DNA of 64,000 nucleotides from Methylotenera sp. (GTDB lineage: Bacteria > Pseudomonadota > Gammaproteobacteria > Burkholderiales > Methylophilaceae), in the NCBI GenBank assembly GCA_013141075.1, contig JABFRQ010000003.1:62001-126000 (forward strand), read 5' to 3'. Below the pieces are notes generated by a model, which was given only the letters and a program-made list of their open reading frames with translations, was not told where the DNA came from and did not search any database. The stretch's first letter is position 1. Each line of letters starts with the position of its first letter. The position numbers and the translations under genes were made by a program. Of this stretch, positions 48,409 to 58,191 are shown in pieces.

Positions 48409-50034
48409 ATGCATCAATTTGACGTCCTCATTATCGGCAGCGGCTTAGCAGGCTTAACCGTTGCGCTACGCACAGCCGAGCACAAAAAAGTGTGTGTCGT
48501 CAGCAAACGTAGCATTAACGATACCGCCAGCGATTGGGCGCAGGGCGGTATTTCAGCGGTACTAAGCGATGATGATTCAATTGAAAACCACGTGCGAGAC
48601 ACCTTAATTGCTGGCGCTGGATTATGCGACGAAGCCGTCACCAAAATGGTGGCAACGCACGCAAAAGAATCTGTTGAATGGCTGATTGCACAAGGCGTAG
48701 GATTCACCCGTGAGCATGACAACACTGGCTACCATTTAACGCGCGAAGGCGGCCACAGCCACCGCCGCATTATTCACGCGGCCGATGCCACAGGGCACGC
48801 GGTACAAATAACGCTATCAGAAAAAGTAAAGCAGCACCCAAACATTACCGTAATGGAAAATCACATTGCAGTGGATTTAATCACCAGTAACAAATTAGCT
48901 AATTATGTCGATGAGCCGACACAGCAAAACACTTGCCTAGGCGCGTATGTGTTGGATAACCACACAGGCAAAGTAATGACTATCGCCGCACAAAACACTA
49001 TTTTAGCCACAGGCGGCGCAGGCAAAGTGTACCTTTACACCACCAACCCTGATGTCAGCACGGGTGATGGTATGGCGATGGCTTGGCGCGCAGGTTGCCG
49101 CATGGCGAATATGGAGTTTGTGCAGTTTCACCCCACTTGTTTATACCACCCACACGCAAAATCATTTTTAATTAGCGAGGCAGTTCGTGGCGAAGGCGGC
49201 TTATTAAAACTGCCAGACGGCACGCGCTTTATGCCAGAACACGACGCGCGCGAAGAACTCGCACCGCGCGATGTAGTCGCCCGCGCAATTGACTTTGAAA
49301 TGAAAAAGCGCGGGCTTGATTGCGTATATTTAGATATTTCAGACAAACCGCTGGCATTCATTAAAGAACATTTCCCCAATATTTACAAACGCTGCTTAGA
49401 GCTAGGCATTGACATCAGCAAACAAGCCATTCCCGTTGTGCCAGCCGCGCACTATGCTTGCGGCGGCGTGATGACAGACGCGCAAGCACGCACCGACATC
49501 GCTAACCTATACGCCGTTGGCGAAACCGCCTGTACAGGCTTGCACGGCGCAAACCGCTTAGCCAGCAACTCATTATTAGAATGTTTAGTATTTGGCCAAG
49601 CCGCAGCAGATGACATCTTAAAACAGCCAATAAAAGCTTCACCGCAACTACCCTATTGGGATGAAAGCCGCGTCACCGATGCCGATGAAGAAGTGCTCAT
49701 CACCCACACGTGGGACGAACTGCGCCGCTTTATGTGGAACTACGTAGGCATTGTGCGCACCGATAAACGCCTAAGCCGCGCCTTGCACCGCATAGAAATG
49801 TTGCGTGATGAAGTTAACGAGTTTTACAGCAACTTTAGAATCAGTAACGATTTAATCGAGCTACGTAATTTGCTACAAGTAGCTGAATTGATTGTAGAAA
49901 GCGCTATTTCACGCAAAGAAAGCCGCGGCTTGCATTACAGCAAAGACCACACAAACTTAGACGCAGAGCCGATTCCTACCGTATTGACGCCGTCTAATTA
50001 TTACAGCTTGCTAGATAAGGGGCATCATCATTAA
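48409..50034 (+). CDS. nadB: L-aspartate oxidase
   Basis: DVLIIGSGLAGLTVALRTAEH, SDWAQGGISAVL, AHYACGGVMTDAQART. Confidence 0.95.
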   Translation: MHQFDVLIIGSGLAGLTVALRTAEHKKVCVVSKRSINDTASDWAQGGISAVLSDDDSIENHVRDTLIAGAGLCDEAVTKMVATHAKESVEWLIAQGVGFTREHDNTGYHLTREGGHSHRRIIHAADATGHAVQITLSEKVKQHPNITVMENHIAVDLITSNKLANYVDEPTQQNTCLGAYVLDNHTGKVMTIAAQNTILATGGAGKVYLYTTNPDVSTGDGMAMAWRAGCRMANMEFVQFHPTCLYHPHAKSFLISEAVRGEGGLLKLPDGTRFMPEHDAREELAPRDVVARAIDFEMKKRGLDCVYLDISDKPLAFIKEHFPNIYKRCLELGIDISKQAIPVVPAAHYACGGVMTDAQARTDIANLYAVGETACTGLHGANRLASNSLLECLVFGQAAADDILKQPIKASPQLPYWDESRVTDADEEVLITHTWDELRRFMWNYVGIVRTDKRLSRALHRIEMLRDEVNEFYSNFRISNDLIELRNLLQVAELIVESAISRKESRGLHYSKDHTNLDAEPIPTVLTPSNYYSLLDKGHHH

Positions 50035-50050
50035 GCAAACAACTGTTTCA

Positions 50051-50545
50051 ATGCCATTAACGCCAATTATTATTTTCGCATTCTTTTTATTTTTCACCAC
50101 ATTAAGCCACGCCGAAGAACGCCTTTATAAAGTTACCTACGTGTACGATGGCGACACTGTAAAGCTACGCCCGCTAGGCTCAAACAACGCAAAAGATGAT
50201 TTCAAACTCCGCCTTACAGAGATTGACGCGCCTGAACGCAACCAAGATTACGGCTTAAAATCGCGCCGTGCGCTGATTAAACTTTGCCAAGGTAAAAACA
50301 TCATCGCCAGCACAGAAATTATCGCCAAAGACAAATACCAGCGCTCATTAGGCAAGCTACTATGCAACCAAGTAGATGCTAGCTTATATTTAACCGAGCG
50401 CGGCTTAGCTTGGAATAACGCAAGGTATTCTAATGATGTGGATATTTACAACGCTGAAATTCATGCCCGCGTGAAAAAAATTGGGCTTTGGGCCGACAAT
50501 TACCCGATTCCACCATGGAATTGGCGAAAAATGCATCAACCTTAA
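50051..50545 (+). CDS. Thermonuclease (SNase-fold) family protein
   Basis: VTYVYDGDTVKL, LRLTEIDAPERNQDYG, KDKYQRSLGKLL. Confidence 0.92.
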   Translation: MPLTPIIIFAFFLFFTTLSHAEERLYKVTYVYDGDTVKLRPLGSNNAKDDFKLRLTEIDAPERNQDYGLKSRRALIKLCQGKNIIASTEIIAKDKYQRSLGKLLCNQVDASLYLTERGLAWNNARYSNDVDIYNAEIHARVKKIGLWADNYPIPPWNWRKMHQP

Positions 50546-50586
50546 AGCATCCTAAATTAACACTAAAATACCGCTCATTTCCACCA

Positions 50587-50650
50587 CACTCCCAACTGAT
50601 GCTCTACGAGCCTTGCTGATACTGCCTCGCAGGGCATTAAATTTCTCTCG
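50587..50650 (+). repeat. Dispersed terminator-like repeat, copy B (3' of the SNase gene)
   Basis: cactcccaactgatgctctacgagccttgctgatactgcctcgcagggcattaaatttctctcg. Confidence 0.8.
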
Positions 50651-50994
50651 TAGCTTAAAAGTGTAATTTTTAGGGGTATCCGTATTCCGTGATTGATTTG
50701 GTCGTAAATAACAGGATTGAAAATTTCCAATTTTATGTTGATTTGCAACTCTTAATTTAGTGAGCGTCAGCTTTGGAGTAACCTGATTTTAAAGTCATGG
50801 GGCAAAAATGGGCCCAAAGCCGCCTGTCACCAATTAAGATACTCGTCAGCAACGTGGGACAAACCAGACGTACAGCTTTGCAACGTCAATGAGGACTTTC
50901 AGCACTTAAGAGTCATTCGAGAATCAGGGCTGGTCGGCTGCAACATCCCCTTAGCATGCGTTAAACGGCGAAAACAGTTGTTATAGAAGTTAGC

Positions 50995-52656
50995 TTACAT
51001 TCCAAATATCTTCAAGACGGCATCAGTCAACCCCTGAAGTCCTCGCCCAGTAACTCCTGCAGCACCACCAAAGTTTGGCATTTCTTCATATATATAAAAT
51101 CCTGACTCACCAGAGAAGCCATCATTTAACAATTCTTGCTTGGCTGTGAAATAAGGAAAGAACGTTTCACACCGCGTAGTGGAATATTGAAGGTTAGCAC
51201 TAAAACCGATAGTTGCAGCTTGGCTAATTCGTCTTCCGGTGCCTGCTTTCTCTACGCGAACCCCACGGCAGCCCTTAATAATTATTTTAGCTGGCCCATG
51301 AAAGACTAGATAGCGAAGTTGGAGAGTCAACCAAGCGTGAAGGCTGAAAATCCGCCAGTGCCTAGTAATGTGTATCGGTCTGTTCTTACTATACAAAACA
51401 CCAACGAGACTGCGTGGTTGTAAGACGACAGCTGATCCCTCAGGTAGTGAAAGAATGCCGACTTCGCTCAGAGGATCTTTAGTTCCAGAAATCACAACTG
51501 AGTCATTATTATCAGTACGAATACGAGTTAACGCCACCATTCCCGACACCAAGCTAGTCATGGGGAAAACGTTACTAAGCAGCAATTTGGTATCCATCTT
51601 CCCGCCAATGGTCGAACTCTGAAGATATTCAGAATGAATCAATAGCTCTTGATCGGCGTTGATGTTTAACTCTTTTGAAACCTCTGATATTTTTGTCTGG
51701 GTTAACCCGCCTTCAGCATTTTCAGCAACTTCGTCGATAGCGCCCGATGTTTCTGGCAATAGGCAAATCGGCGGTCTACGCGAAGCAAGTGGTGCAAGAA
51801 TAAAGTAGAAAATAAATTTGATGGCTATTAAGGAAAAAATTAGACCTAGTACCCATTTGACAGCGAACATGAAAGACTTATTCAAATCATCGAGAAATTT
51901 ACGCCAAGGCTCATCTTGTTTTTTAAGCCTATTAATTTCATCATGTATAGGTTTGATAAAACTATCAATCTTAGACTTGGATATCTGAAATGAATGTTTT
52001 GCTGTTTTTTTTGCATTTACGTATTTAGTTTGCTGATTAAGCTCATCAAGTGCAACTTGTCTAGCTGTAAGAAGTATATTGTATTTTTCTATTAAGTTTT
52101 TTAAATCATAGTGTGCTGGCATCGGCCAGACAATAGGTATTGTTGACGCCTCTACAAGCTGAACCTGTTTGGAATGGTTTTGTTTGGCCTTTGCATCCGC
52201 CTCAACATAATTATTTCGAAGCTCTTCACGTTTCTTTGAACCAATAATCAAATCTAATAGTTCTTGAAGATAACTTTTTTCTTGTATCAGAAGTTGCTTT
52301 TCTATCTCTAGTTTCTTCTGCTCCAATAGTCCGCTTCCAACTGGGAACTTGGCAAGCACTTCTATCCCAGACCCTAATTCTTCTAGCTTCTTTTCTATCT
52401 TGCCAATTTCTTGGTCAATGCTATCAATTCTTGACGTGAGTTCATTCTGAGATGCCTTCTTAATCTTTTCAACTCGAGTTGAAGTTTTCTGTTCATTATT
52501 GCTGCGGTATGTATCAAGTTCTTGAATTGCCTGTTCCAATGGCATCCATTTGTTTTTTGGTAAGGCATTTAGAAATCCGTTTGCAAGATAAACTGCCATA
52601 AACATAACAATAGTTACAGCTATCCAACGGACATTTGAATTAATGAATTTGAACAT
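50995..52656 (-). CDS. Membrane-anchored coiled-coil protein with C-terminal beta-rich (possibly AIM24-like) domain; island cargo
   Basis: N-terminal TM (IAVTIVMFMAVYLANGFL), Lys/Glu coiled coil, second TM (WVLGLIFSLIAIKFIFYFILAPL), Gly-rich beta region (STIGGKMDTKLLLSNVFPMTSLVSGMVALTRI). Confidence 0.6.
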   Translation of the reverse strand: MFKFINSNVRWIAVTIVMFMAVYLANGFLNALPKNKWMPLEQAIQELDTYRSNNEQKTSTRVEKIKKASQNELTSRIDSIDQEIGKIEKKLEELGSGIEVLAKFPVGSGLLEQKKLEIEKQLLIQEKSYLQELLDLIIGSKKREELRNNYVEADAKAKQNHSKQVQLVEASTIPIVWPMPAHYDLKNLIEKYNILLTARQVALDELNQQTKYVNAKKTAKHSFQISKSKIDSFIKPIHDEINRLKKQDEPWRKFLDDLNKSFMFAVKWVLGLIFSLIAIKFIFYFILAPLASRRPPICLLPETSGAIDEVAENAEGGLTQTKISEVSKELNINADQELLIHSEYLQSSTIGGKMDTKLLLSNVFPMTSLVSGMVALTRIRTDNNDSVVISGTKDPLSEVGILSLPEGSAVVLQPRSLVGVLYSKNRPIHITRHWRIFSLHAWLTLQLRYLVFHGPAKIIIKGCRGVRVEKAGTGRRISQAATIGFSANLQYSTTRCETFFPYFTAKQELLNDGFSGESGFYIYEEMPNFGGAAGVTGRGLQGLTDAVLKIFGM

Positions 52657-52698
52657 GACGACTAAAATCCTTTTTGTACATTAAGCCGTATTATCAGT

Positions 52699-53133
52699 CT
52701 ATTTTTTCTGCACAATAACTGCCTGTGTTCCATCGAACGGCAAAATGCACCCGCCAGCAATTTTCATCAGGAATTTAACTGTTATTACTTCATCCTGCAT
52801 AAGATCATATCCCCCTTTGGGATCAGCAAAGGTTATATGCAAATCTTGGATGCCTTTATCATCAAGATTCAATGCAGCATCTTCCGCGCTGGCAGAAAGT
52901 ACCTGACCCTTCCAAGTCATCCAGTGATTGATGTAGTTGGCGTTAAAAATGTCAGACTTCTTTTGTTCCACATATTTACTATCACAGCCCACTTCGGCAT
53001 TGATTTCAGCATATGTGGTCAAGCTTTCTGGATATGTTTCGGGGGATTTTTCTGATGAGCAAGCAACTACAAAAACAAAAAGTAGAAACGTCGTTCTCTT
53101 GATCATGCATTTTCCTAGATTATTGTTTGCCAT
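52699..53133 (-). CDS. Putative lipoprotein; island cargo
   Basis: Lipobox-like LFVFVVACSSEKSPE near the N-terminus. Confidence 0.65.
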   Translation of the reverse strand: MANNNLGKCMIKRTTFLLFVFVVACSSEKSPETYPESLTTYAEINAEVGCDSKYVEQKKSDIFNANYINHWMTWKGQVLSASAEDAALNLDDKGIQDLHITFADPKGGYDLMQDEVITVKFLMKIAGGCILPFDGTQAVIVQKK

Positions 53134-53447
53134 TAGTGTGCATCATTATTCGTTTACGGTTTCGATTTGATCACAAATTGAGGCTTACTGTACTGAATGT
53201 TACCAAGTAAATCCGTTTGGTATATTTTTTCCATCTTTCATTTGATATCGCTGCTTATTGTAACGCTTATTGCTTATGGTATCGGTCTCAATGATATGGC
53301 CTGTCAAACAGCGTATGACTTCAGAGGGTCGACTGCTGTCTTTGACAGGGAAAGGTTGACCGTCTGCTTTGTGGATAGTCGCCAAACGTCATTAATTGGC
53401 AAATGATTAAGCCAGTCAACTTCAGCTTTGAGACCTATAACTTATAG

Positions 53448-54800
53448 TTATTTCGTCTCACGCTTATTAGGTTGGATTCTTCTAATGAATTCTTCTAAAT
53501 CGCTTATTTCTTTTTGCAATTGGCTTTTACTATGTCCTTCTTTTTTGAGCTCATACATATGAGTTCGATCAGATTTTACATTATTTAACTTATTAAAAAT
53601 CTCTTCAACAGCATTTTTTAACTCACCGACTCGTTCTGCTAATTGTTGCTTCTTCGCTATTAAGCACTCAATTTCATTCCTACAACTCTGAACATCGCTG
53701 TAAGCACAATCGCGATCGTACTTGTATGATTCAAGATCGCCTATGCTCTGCCCAAAGAACGAGTGATTAGGCAATTTCTTTCCGCCATTACCAAAGATAC
53801 CAAACCAGTTACTGTCTGATTTAGCATACCAAGAATCAATGCAACTTTTATAATGGTTCAAAGAGGCATACGCTAAATCTTTTCTATTGCTTGCATCTAA
53901 AATCTCAATTTCCAAAGCATTTTTGCTAATGAAAATATCTTTCTTTTGACTTAAAAGAGCATCTTTCTGGTCATGTAGTTCTTGTAACTCCTGACTGTAA
54001 TTTCGCGTAAATACTTTGAGTATCTTGTTTTTCTCGGAAACAACTATTGTTAAATGCTCAATTTCATCATTGGATTTAGATTTTAGACGTTCATTTTTAT
54101 TATTGGAGTTGGAAAATTCAGCTTTAAATAAATGTTGAGCAAGCCCACTTATTTGAGCTACCTTCGCCCGCGATTCAATCTCTAATTGACTCATCGAATG
54201 AGTTGCTTCAGCATTAGGTATAACTTTAGAATTGGATGGCGCAAACCGCTTTGCCTTTTCTAAGGCCACAACTGCGTCCTGATGTCCTTGCTGCGCTGCG
54301 GAATTCAAGAAGAGAATTGCGGTAGCAATGTCGCGCTGAACACCAGATCCATAAAGATACATTTTTCCTAGCCGATACATTGCATATGCATCTCCTTGTT
54401 TGGATGCTTTCGTGTACCAGTGAACTGCAGCCGCTTCATCTTTAGATATTCCTCGGCCATTTCGAAATGCATCAGCAAGTGCACATTGGCAATGAATATC
54501 ACCGAGCTCAGCACCCGACTGGAAATATTCAACGCTGGTTGATGAACCTTGTTGCAATGAGGTGTCTCGCTGAAATATGAGACCTAAATGGTATAGAGCC
54601 CCAGGGTGCCAATTTGTAGCCGCAGCCTTGAACCATCTAACCGACTCTGGGACATTTACGGCAACGCCAATGCCGCTTTCGTAGACTAGGCCCAACTCAA
54701 ACTGAGCTGATGCAATACCAGACTCAGCGTCGGCAAGTTGTAGTTCAATAGGAGACCTTTCTGGTTGATTTTGCATTTTTTCGTCTCTTGAATCCATCAA
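53448..54800 (-). CDS. Sel1-like repeat protein with long coiled coil; island cargo
   Basis: Sel1 motifs (AQFELGLVYESGIGVAVNVPESVRWFKAAA; AYAMYRLGKMYLYGSGVQRDIATAILFLNSAAQQG) followed by an extended coiled coil. Confidence 0.85.
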   Translation of the reverse strand: MMDSRDEKMQNQPERSPIELQLADAESGIASAQFELGLVYESGIGVAVNVPESVRWFKAAATNWHPGALYHLGLIFQRDTSLQQGSSTSVEYFQSGAELGDIHCQCALADAFRNGRGISKDEAAAVHWYTKASKQGDAYAMYRLGKMYLYGSGVQRDIATAILFLNSAAQQGHQDAVVALEKAKRFAPSNSKVIPNAEATHSMSQLEIESRAKVAQISGLAQHLFKAEFSNSNNKNERLKSKSNDEIEHLTIVVSEKNKILKVFTRNYSQELQELHDQKDALLSQKKDIFISKNALEIEILDASNRKDLAYASLNHYKSCIDSWYAKSDSNWFGIFGNGGKKLPNHSFFGQSIGDLESYKYDRDCAYSDVQSCRNEIECLIAKKQQLAERVGELKNAVEEIFNKLNNVKSDRTHMYELKKEGHSKSQLQKEISDLEEFIRRIQPNKRETK

Positions 54801-54899
54801 GCTTGTATTATATTGAAACGCGAAAGAATGTATGAGGCGCCATTAGTCTCACAACTTAATTGTTGAGCTGAGTATGAACATTGTGGACTGAAACAGAGT

Positions 54900-55370
54900 T
54901 TAAAGAGATTTGTTGACTAAGGAACGGGGAACATATCTTCTAATCCAAGCTCTCATGCCAGTGTCAATTTGTTGCATTTCAGCTTCAGCTTCAATCAATG
55001 TAGTTTCCCATACTAGTGCAAAGCCAGGTGCTCTAGCATTCATTAATCGAATGGCTTTGTCATAGATGTCTAATGTTCGAAGCTCAGATTTCCCTGTTTT
55101 AGTTTTTAGTGTGGCAACTGTGAATCGTAGGTTCTCATTCTGCAGCTTCAATTTTTCTAGTTCAGAGATCAATGTCTTGTGACCCGTATCGTGCATTAAT
55201 ATATGACCACGTAGTAGCGATGCGTTCTCCATTTTAAGAGATTTGCTACCAAACATGGACTTAATCATCACAAAAAGAGTAAAAATAAGTCCAATGCTTA
55301 AGCCTGCTATGAGCGCAATTAAGGGATTTTCTAATAATAATTGTGCAAATGCTTCCATTCTCGTCTCCAA
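54900..55370 (-). CDS. Single-pass membrane protein with cytoplasmic coil; island cargo
   Basis: TM LIALIAGLSIGLIFTLFVMIKSMF then a helical region. Confidence 0.55.
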   Translation of the reverse strand: METRMEAFAQLLLENPLIALIAGLSIGLIFTLFVMIKSMFGSKSLKMENASLLRGHILMHDTGHKTLISELEKLKLQNENLRFTVATLKTKTGKSELRTLDIYDKAIRLMNARAPGFALVWETTLIEAEAEMQQIDTGMRAWIRRYVPRSLVNKSL

Positions 55371-55900
55371 TATTTGAGCTAGGTAGTTTGAACTGTTGTG
55401 AAGCCTAACAGTATTATAGATATGTAGTGTAAGTCGGATAATTGTAATTGAATTTAATAACTATTAAAAATTATTGAATAAATTTATGGGCTTTTTTGAG
55501 TCGACTTCTGCCTAAGCACTTTCTAGTTTGATGAACTTCCGCTTTGGGTCGAAAGTGTCGAACATGAACGCCTGCAATCTGGAAGTCTAATTACTGAGTT
55601 AATTTGCTAAATCAATCATACGATAGGTTTTCGCTTGGCAATTACAAAATCAAAATCAATCACAAAATACGGATACCCATTTTTAGTAGCTTAATTTCTC
55701 AATTTATTCCTAAAAACACCTTTCAATTCCATCTTTACAAAAACCCTATATTTTCTAACTAAAAATACAAAGCTCGCTTTAATTTCATTCTGCCGTATAA
55801 TGCCAAACACTAATATCTTGCCCCTATGCCAACCAATCTGCATAGCGGTCTATTTACCTTAATCTTCTTGATTCTCAAATCACCTGAATGATTATTACAT

Positions 55901-57595
55901 TTGCCTTCCTCGATTGGTGTTGCTTCAAAAGTAATAGGTAGGCTTACACCCAAGCTGGAGCTTTATACTTTGACCACTGAATCAATCCTTAACTTTAACG
56001 AGTTAGGCTTAGCCGAACCGATTTTACGCGCCATTAACGACGCAGGTTATACCACCCCAACCCCTATTCAAGCTAAAGCAATACCGCAAGTATTAAGCGG
56101 TGGCGATTTACTCGCTGGCGCACAAACAGGCACGGGTAAAACTGCTGGTTTTACGCTGCCGATTTTGCATATTCTTAGCCAAAAACCTTTAAGTGAAGTC
56201 GCAAAAGGCCGCCCACGCTGCTTAATGCTGACGCCAACGCGTGAACTTGCAGCGCAAATTGAAGAATCTGTTAAAACTTATGGCAAATATTTACCATTAA
56301 CTAGCACCGTAATTTTTGGTGGCGTAAACGCTAACCCACAAATTGCACGCTTGAAAAAACCGCTAGATATTCTAGTCGCCACCCCAGGCCGCCTACTTGA
56401 CCATGCGAATCAAAAAAATGTGGATTTATCTGGCGTTGAGATTTTAGTATTAGATGAAGCTGACAGAATGCTAGACATGGGCTTTATACGCGATATTAAA
56501 AAAATATTAGCCATGCTGCCTAAGCAACGCCAAAACTTATTATTTTCAGCTACATTTTCTGACGAAATTAAAACGCTTGCTGATGGCCTATTGCATAACC
56601 CAGGCTTTGTTGAAGTCGCGCGCCGCAATACCGCCAGCGAGCTCGTTGAGCAAACCGTGCACATGGTCGCGGCAACGCATAAACGTGAGCTAATGAGCTT
56701 CTTAATTAAGCAAAATGATTGGCAACAAGTGCTAATTTTCACCCGCACCAAGCATGGCGCAAACCGTTTGGCTGAAAAGTTAGTGAAAGATGGCATTCAA
56801 GCCGCCGCGATTCATGGCAACAAAAGCCAAGGTGCGCGTACTAAAGCGCTGGCACAATTTAAAGATGGCAGTATGCGCGTGCTAGTAGCCACCGACATTG
56901 CAGCACGTGGTTTAGATATTGACCAACTGCCGCAAGTTGTGAACTTTGAATTGCCAAACGTGCCAGAAGATTATGTACATCGTATTGGTCGTACTGGCCG
57001 CGCAGGCAGTAGCGGTGCGGCGGTTTCATTAGTAGACCGCGAAGAATTGAAGTTTCTGAAAGACATTGAAAAACTCATTAAAAAAGAAATTCCAAAAGTA
57101 CAAGTTGAAGGTTTTACCCCTAACGCAAACCCTGAGCCTGAAGCGCCGCGCGCACCGCGTTCAACTCAGCCACACGGCAGACCACCGCGCGGGCATGGCC
57201 AAGGCCAGCAGCAACGTAAACCGAGAGATGCCAGCGCGGCAGGCGCAAACCCAAATGCTGGCAGAAATACAAGCTCAGATGGACAACGTCAAGGCAGAAG
57301 TCAAGCTGCGCCAAATGCAGAAGGCCGACCTTCACAAAACCGCCAACCTAGACCTGACAATGGTCAACAACCTAGAAATCAACAAAGTCGCCCGCAAGGC
57401 AATCACCGCGCGGATGCACAAGGTGAATCCAGCAAAAATATGTCAGAAGCTGCACGTCACCAAGCCATGCCACAACCCGCTTTATTTGCGCCTAAAAGCA
57501 CATATAACGGCAATCGCGGCAATAGTGGCGGCGGCAGTGCTGGCCGTAGCAATAACCCAAACAGCCCGCACCGTAGCGGCGGTAGAGGCAAATAA
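55901..57595 (+). CDS. rhlE: DEAD-box RNA helicase (RhlE-type); start probably internal, near [14 protein letters not shown]
   Basis: [39 protein letters not shown]; Arg/Gln/Pro-rich tail. Confidence 0.92.
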   Translation: MPSSIGVASKVIGRLTPKLELYTLTTESILNFNELGLAEPILRAINDAGYTTPTPIQAKAIPQVLSGGDLLAGAQTGTGKTAGFTLPILHILSQKPLSEVAKGRPRCLMLTPTRELAAQIEESVKTYGKYLPLTSTVIFGGVNANPQIARLKKPLDILVATPGRLLDHANQKNVDLSGVEILVLDEADRMLDMGFIRDIKKILAMLPKQRQNLLFSATFSDEIKTLADGLLHNPGFVEVARRNTASELVEQTVHMVAATHKRELMSFLIKQNDWQQVLIFTRTKHGANRLAEKLVKDGIQAAAIHGNKSQGARTKALAQFKDGSMRVLVATDIAARGLDIDQLPQVVNFELPNVPEDYVHRIGRTGRAGSSGAAVSLVDREELKFLKDIEKLIKKEIPKVQVEGFTPNANPEPEAPRAPRSTQPHGRPPRGHGQGQQQRKPRDASAAGANPNAGRNTSSDGQRQGRSQAAPNAEGRPSQNRQPRPDNGQQPRNQQSRPQGNHRADAQGESSKNMSEAARHQAMPQPALFAPKSTYNGNRGNSGGGSAGRSNNPNSPHRSGGRGK

Positions 57596-57690
57596 AAAGA
57601 TTAAATTCATTTTTGTGTTTTAGCAAATGATAAAAATAGATTAAAATTCTAACCATAAAATTTTCAATTAATTAGATTTAGGACATCCCC

Positions 57691-58170
57691 ATGCAAATTG
57701 CAATGAATACTGTAGTAACAATGACTTACGACCTTAAAAACACCAATGGCGAAGTGCTAGAATCTAGCGCAGAACCAGTTGCTTATTTGCACGGCGGTTA
57801 CGATAATATTTTTCCAAAAGTAGAAGAAGCCATGCACGGCAAAAACGTGGGTGATGTGGTCGTGGTAGATTTACAACCTGCTGATGCGTTTGGCGAATAC
57901 GATGAAGAGCTAGTACAAATTGAGCCTGCAAGCGCTTTTCCTGCCAATGAGCTAAAAGTGGGTATGCAATTTGAAGGCGAAGACGAAACGGGCGAAGTAA
58001 TTTTATACTCAGTTACAGAAATCGCCGATGGCAAAGTAGTGGTAGATGGCAACCACCCTTGGGCTGGCGAGCGCGTAATATTTAGCGCAACTGTTACTGC
58101 AGTACGTGCCGCAATACCAGAAGAAATTTCACATCAACACGTACACGGCGCGGGTGGTCATCACCACTAA
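57691..58170 (+). CDS. slyD: FKBP-type peptidyl-prolyl isomerase SlyD
   Basis: YLHGGYDNIFPKVEEAMHGKNVGD; His-rich end HQHVHGAGGHHH. Confidence 0.93.
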   Translation: MQIAMNTVVTMTYDLKNTNGEVLESSAEPVAYLHGGYDNIFPKVEEAMHGKNVGDVVVVDLQPADAFGEYDEELVQIEPASAFPANELKVGMQFEGEDETGEVILYSVTEIADGKVVVDGNHPWAGERVIFSATVTAVRAAIPEEISHQHVHGAGGHHH

Positions 58171-58191
58171 TTAAAGCTTGGGGGTGTTTCA

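Larger units (their letters stand above)
50674..55678. mobile_element. 5005-bp transposon-like island bounded by inverted repeats and an 8-bp target duplication; no transposase recognised
   Basis: Left end GGGTATCCGTATTCCGTGATTGATTTGG (50674-50701); right end reverse complement GGGTATCCGTATTTTGTGATTGATTTTG (55651-55678), 3 mismatches in 28; perfect direct repeat ATTTTTAG at 50666-50673 and 55679-55686. Confidence 0.8.

Noticed and set aside
53200-53385. 61-aa ORF (-) in the island, MATIHKADGQPFPVKDSSRPSEVIRC...
   Set aside because: Could be a genuine small gene or remnant, but there is no supporting motif or clear start signal; not called.
57066-57623. ORF 57066..57623 (+) overlapping the helicase C-terminal tail
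   Set aside because: Out-of-frame reading of the Arg/Gln-rich low-complexity tail of the DEAD-box helicase.
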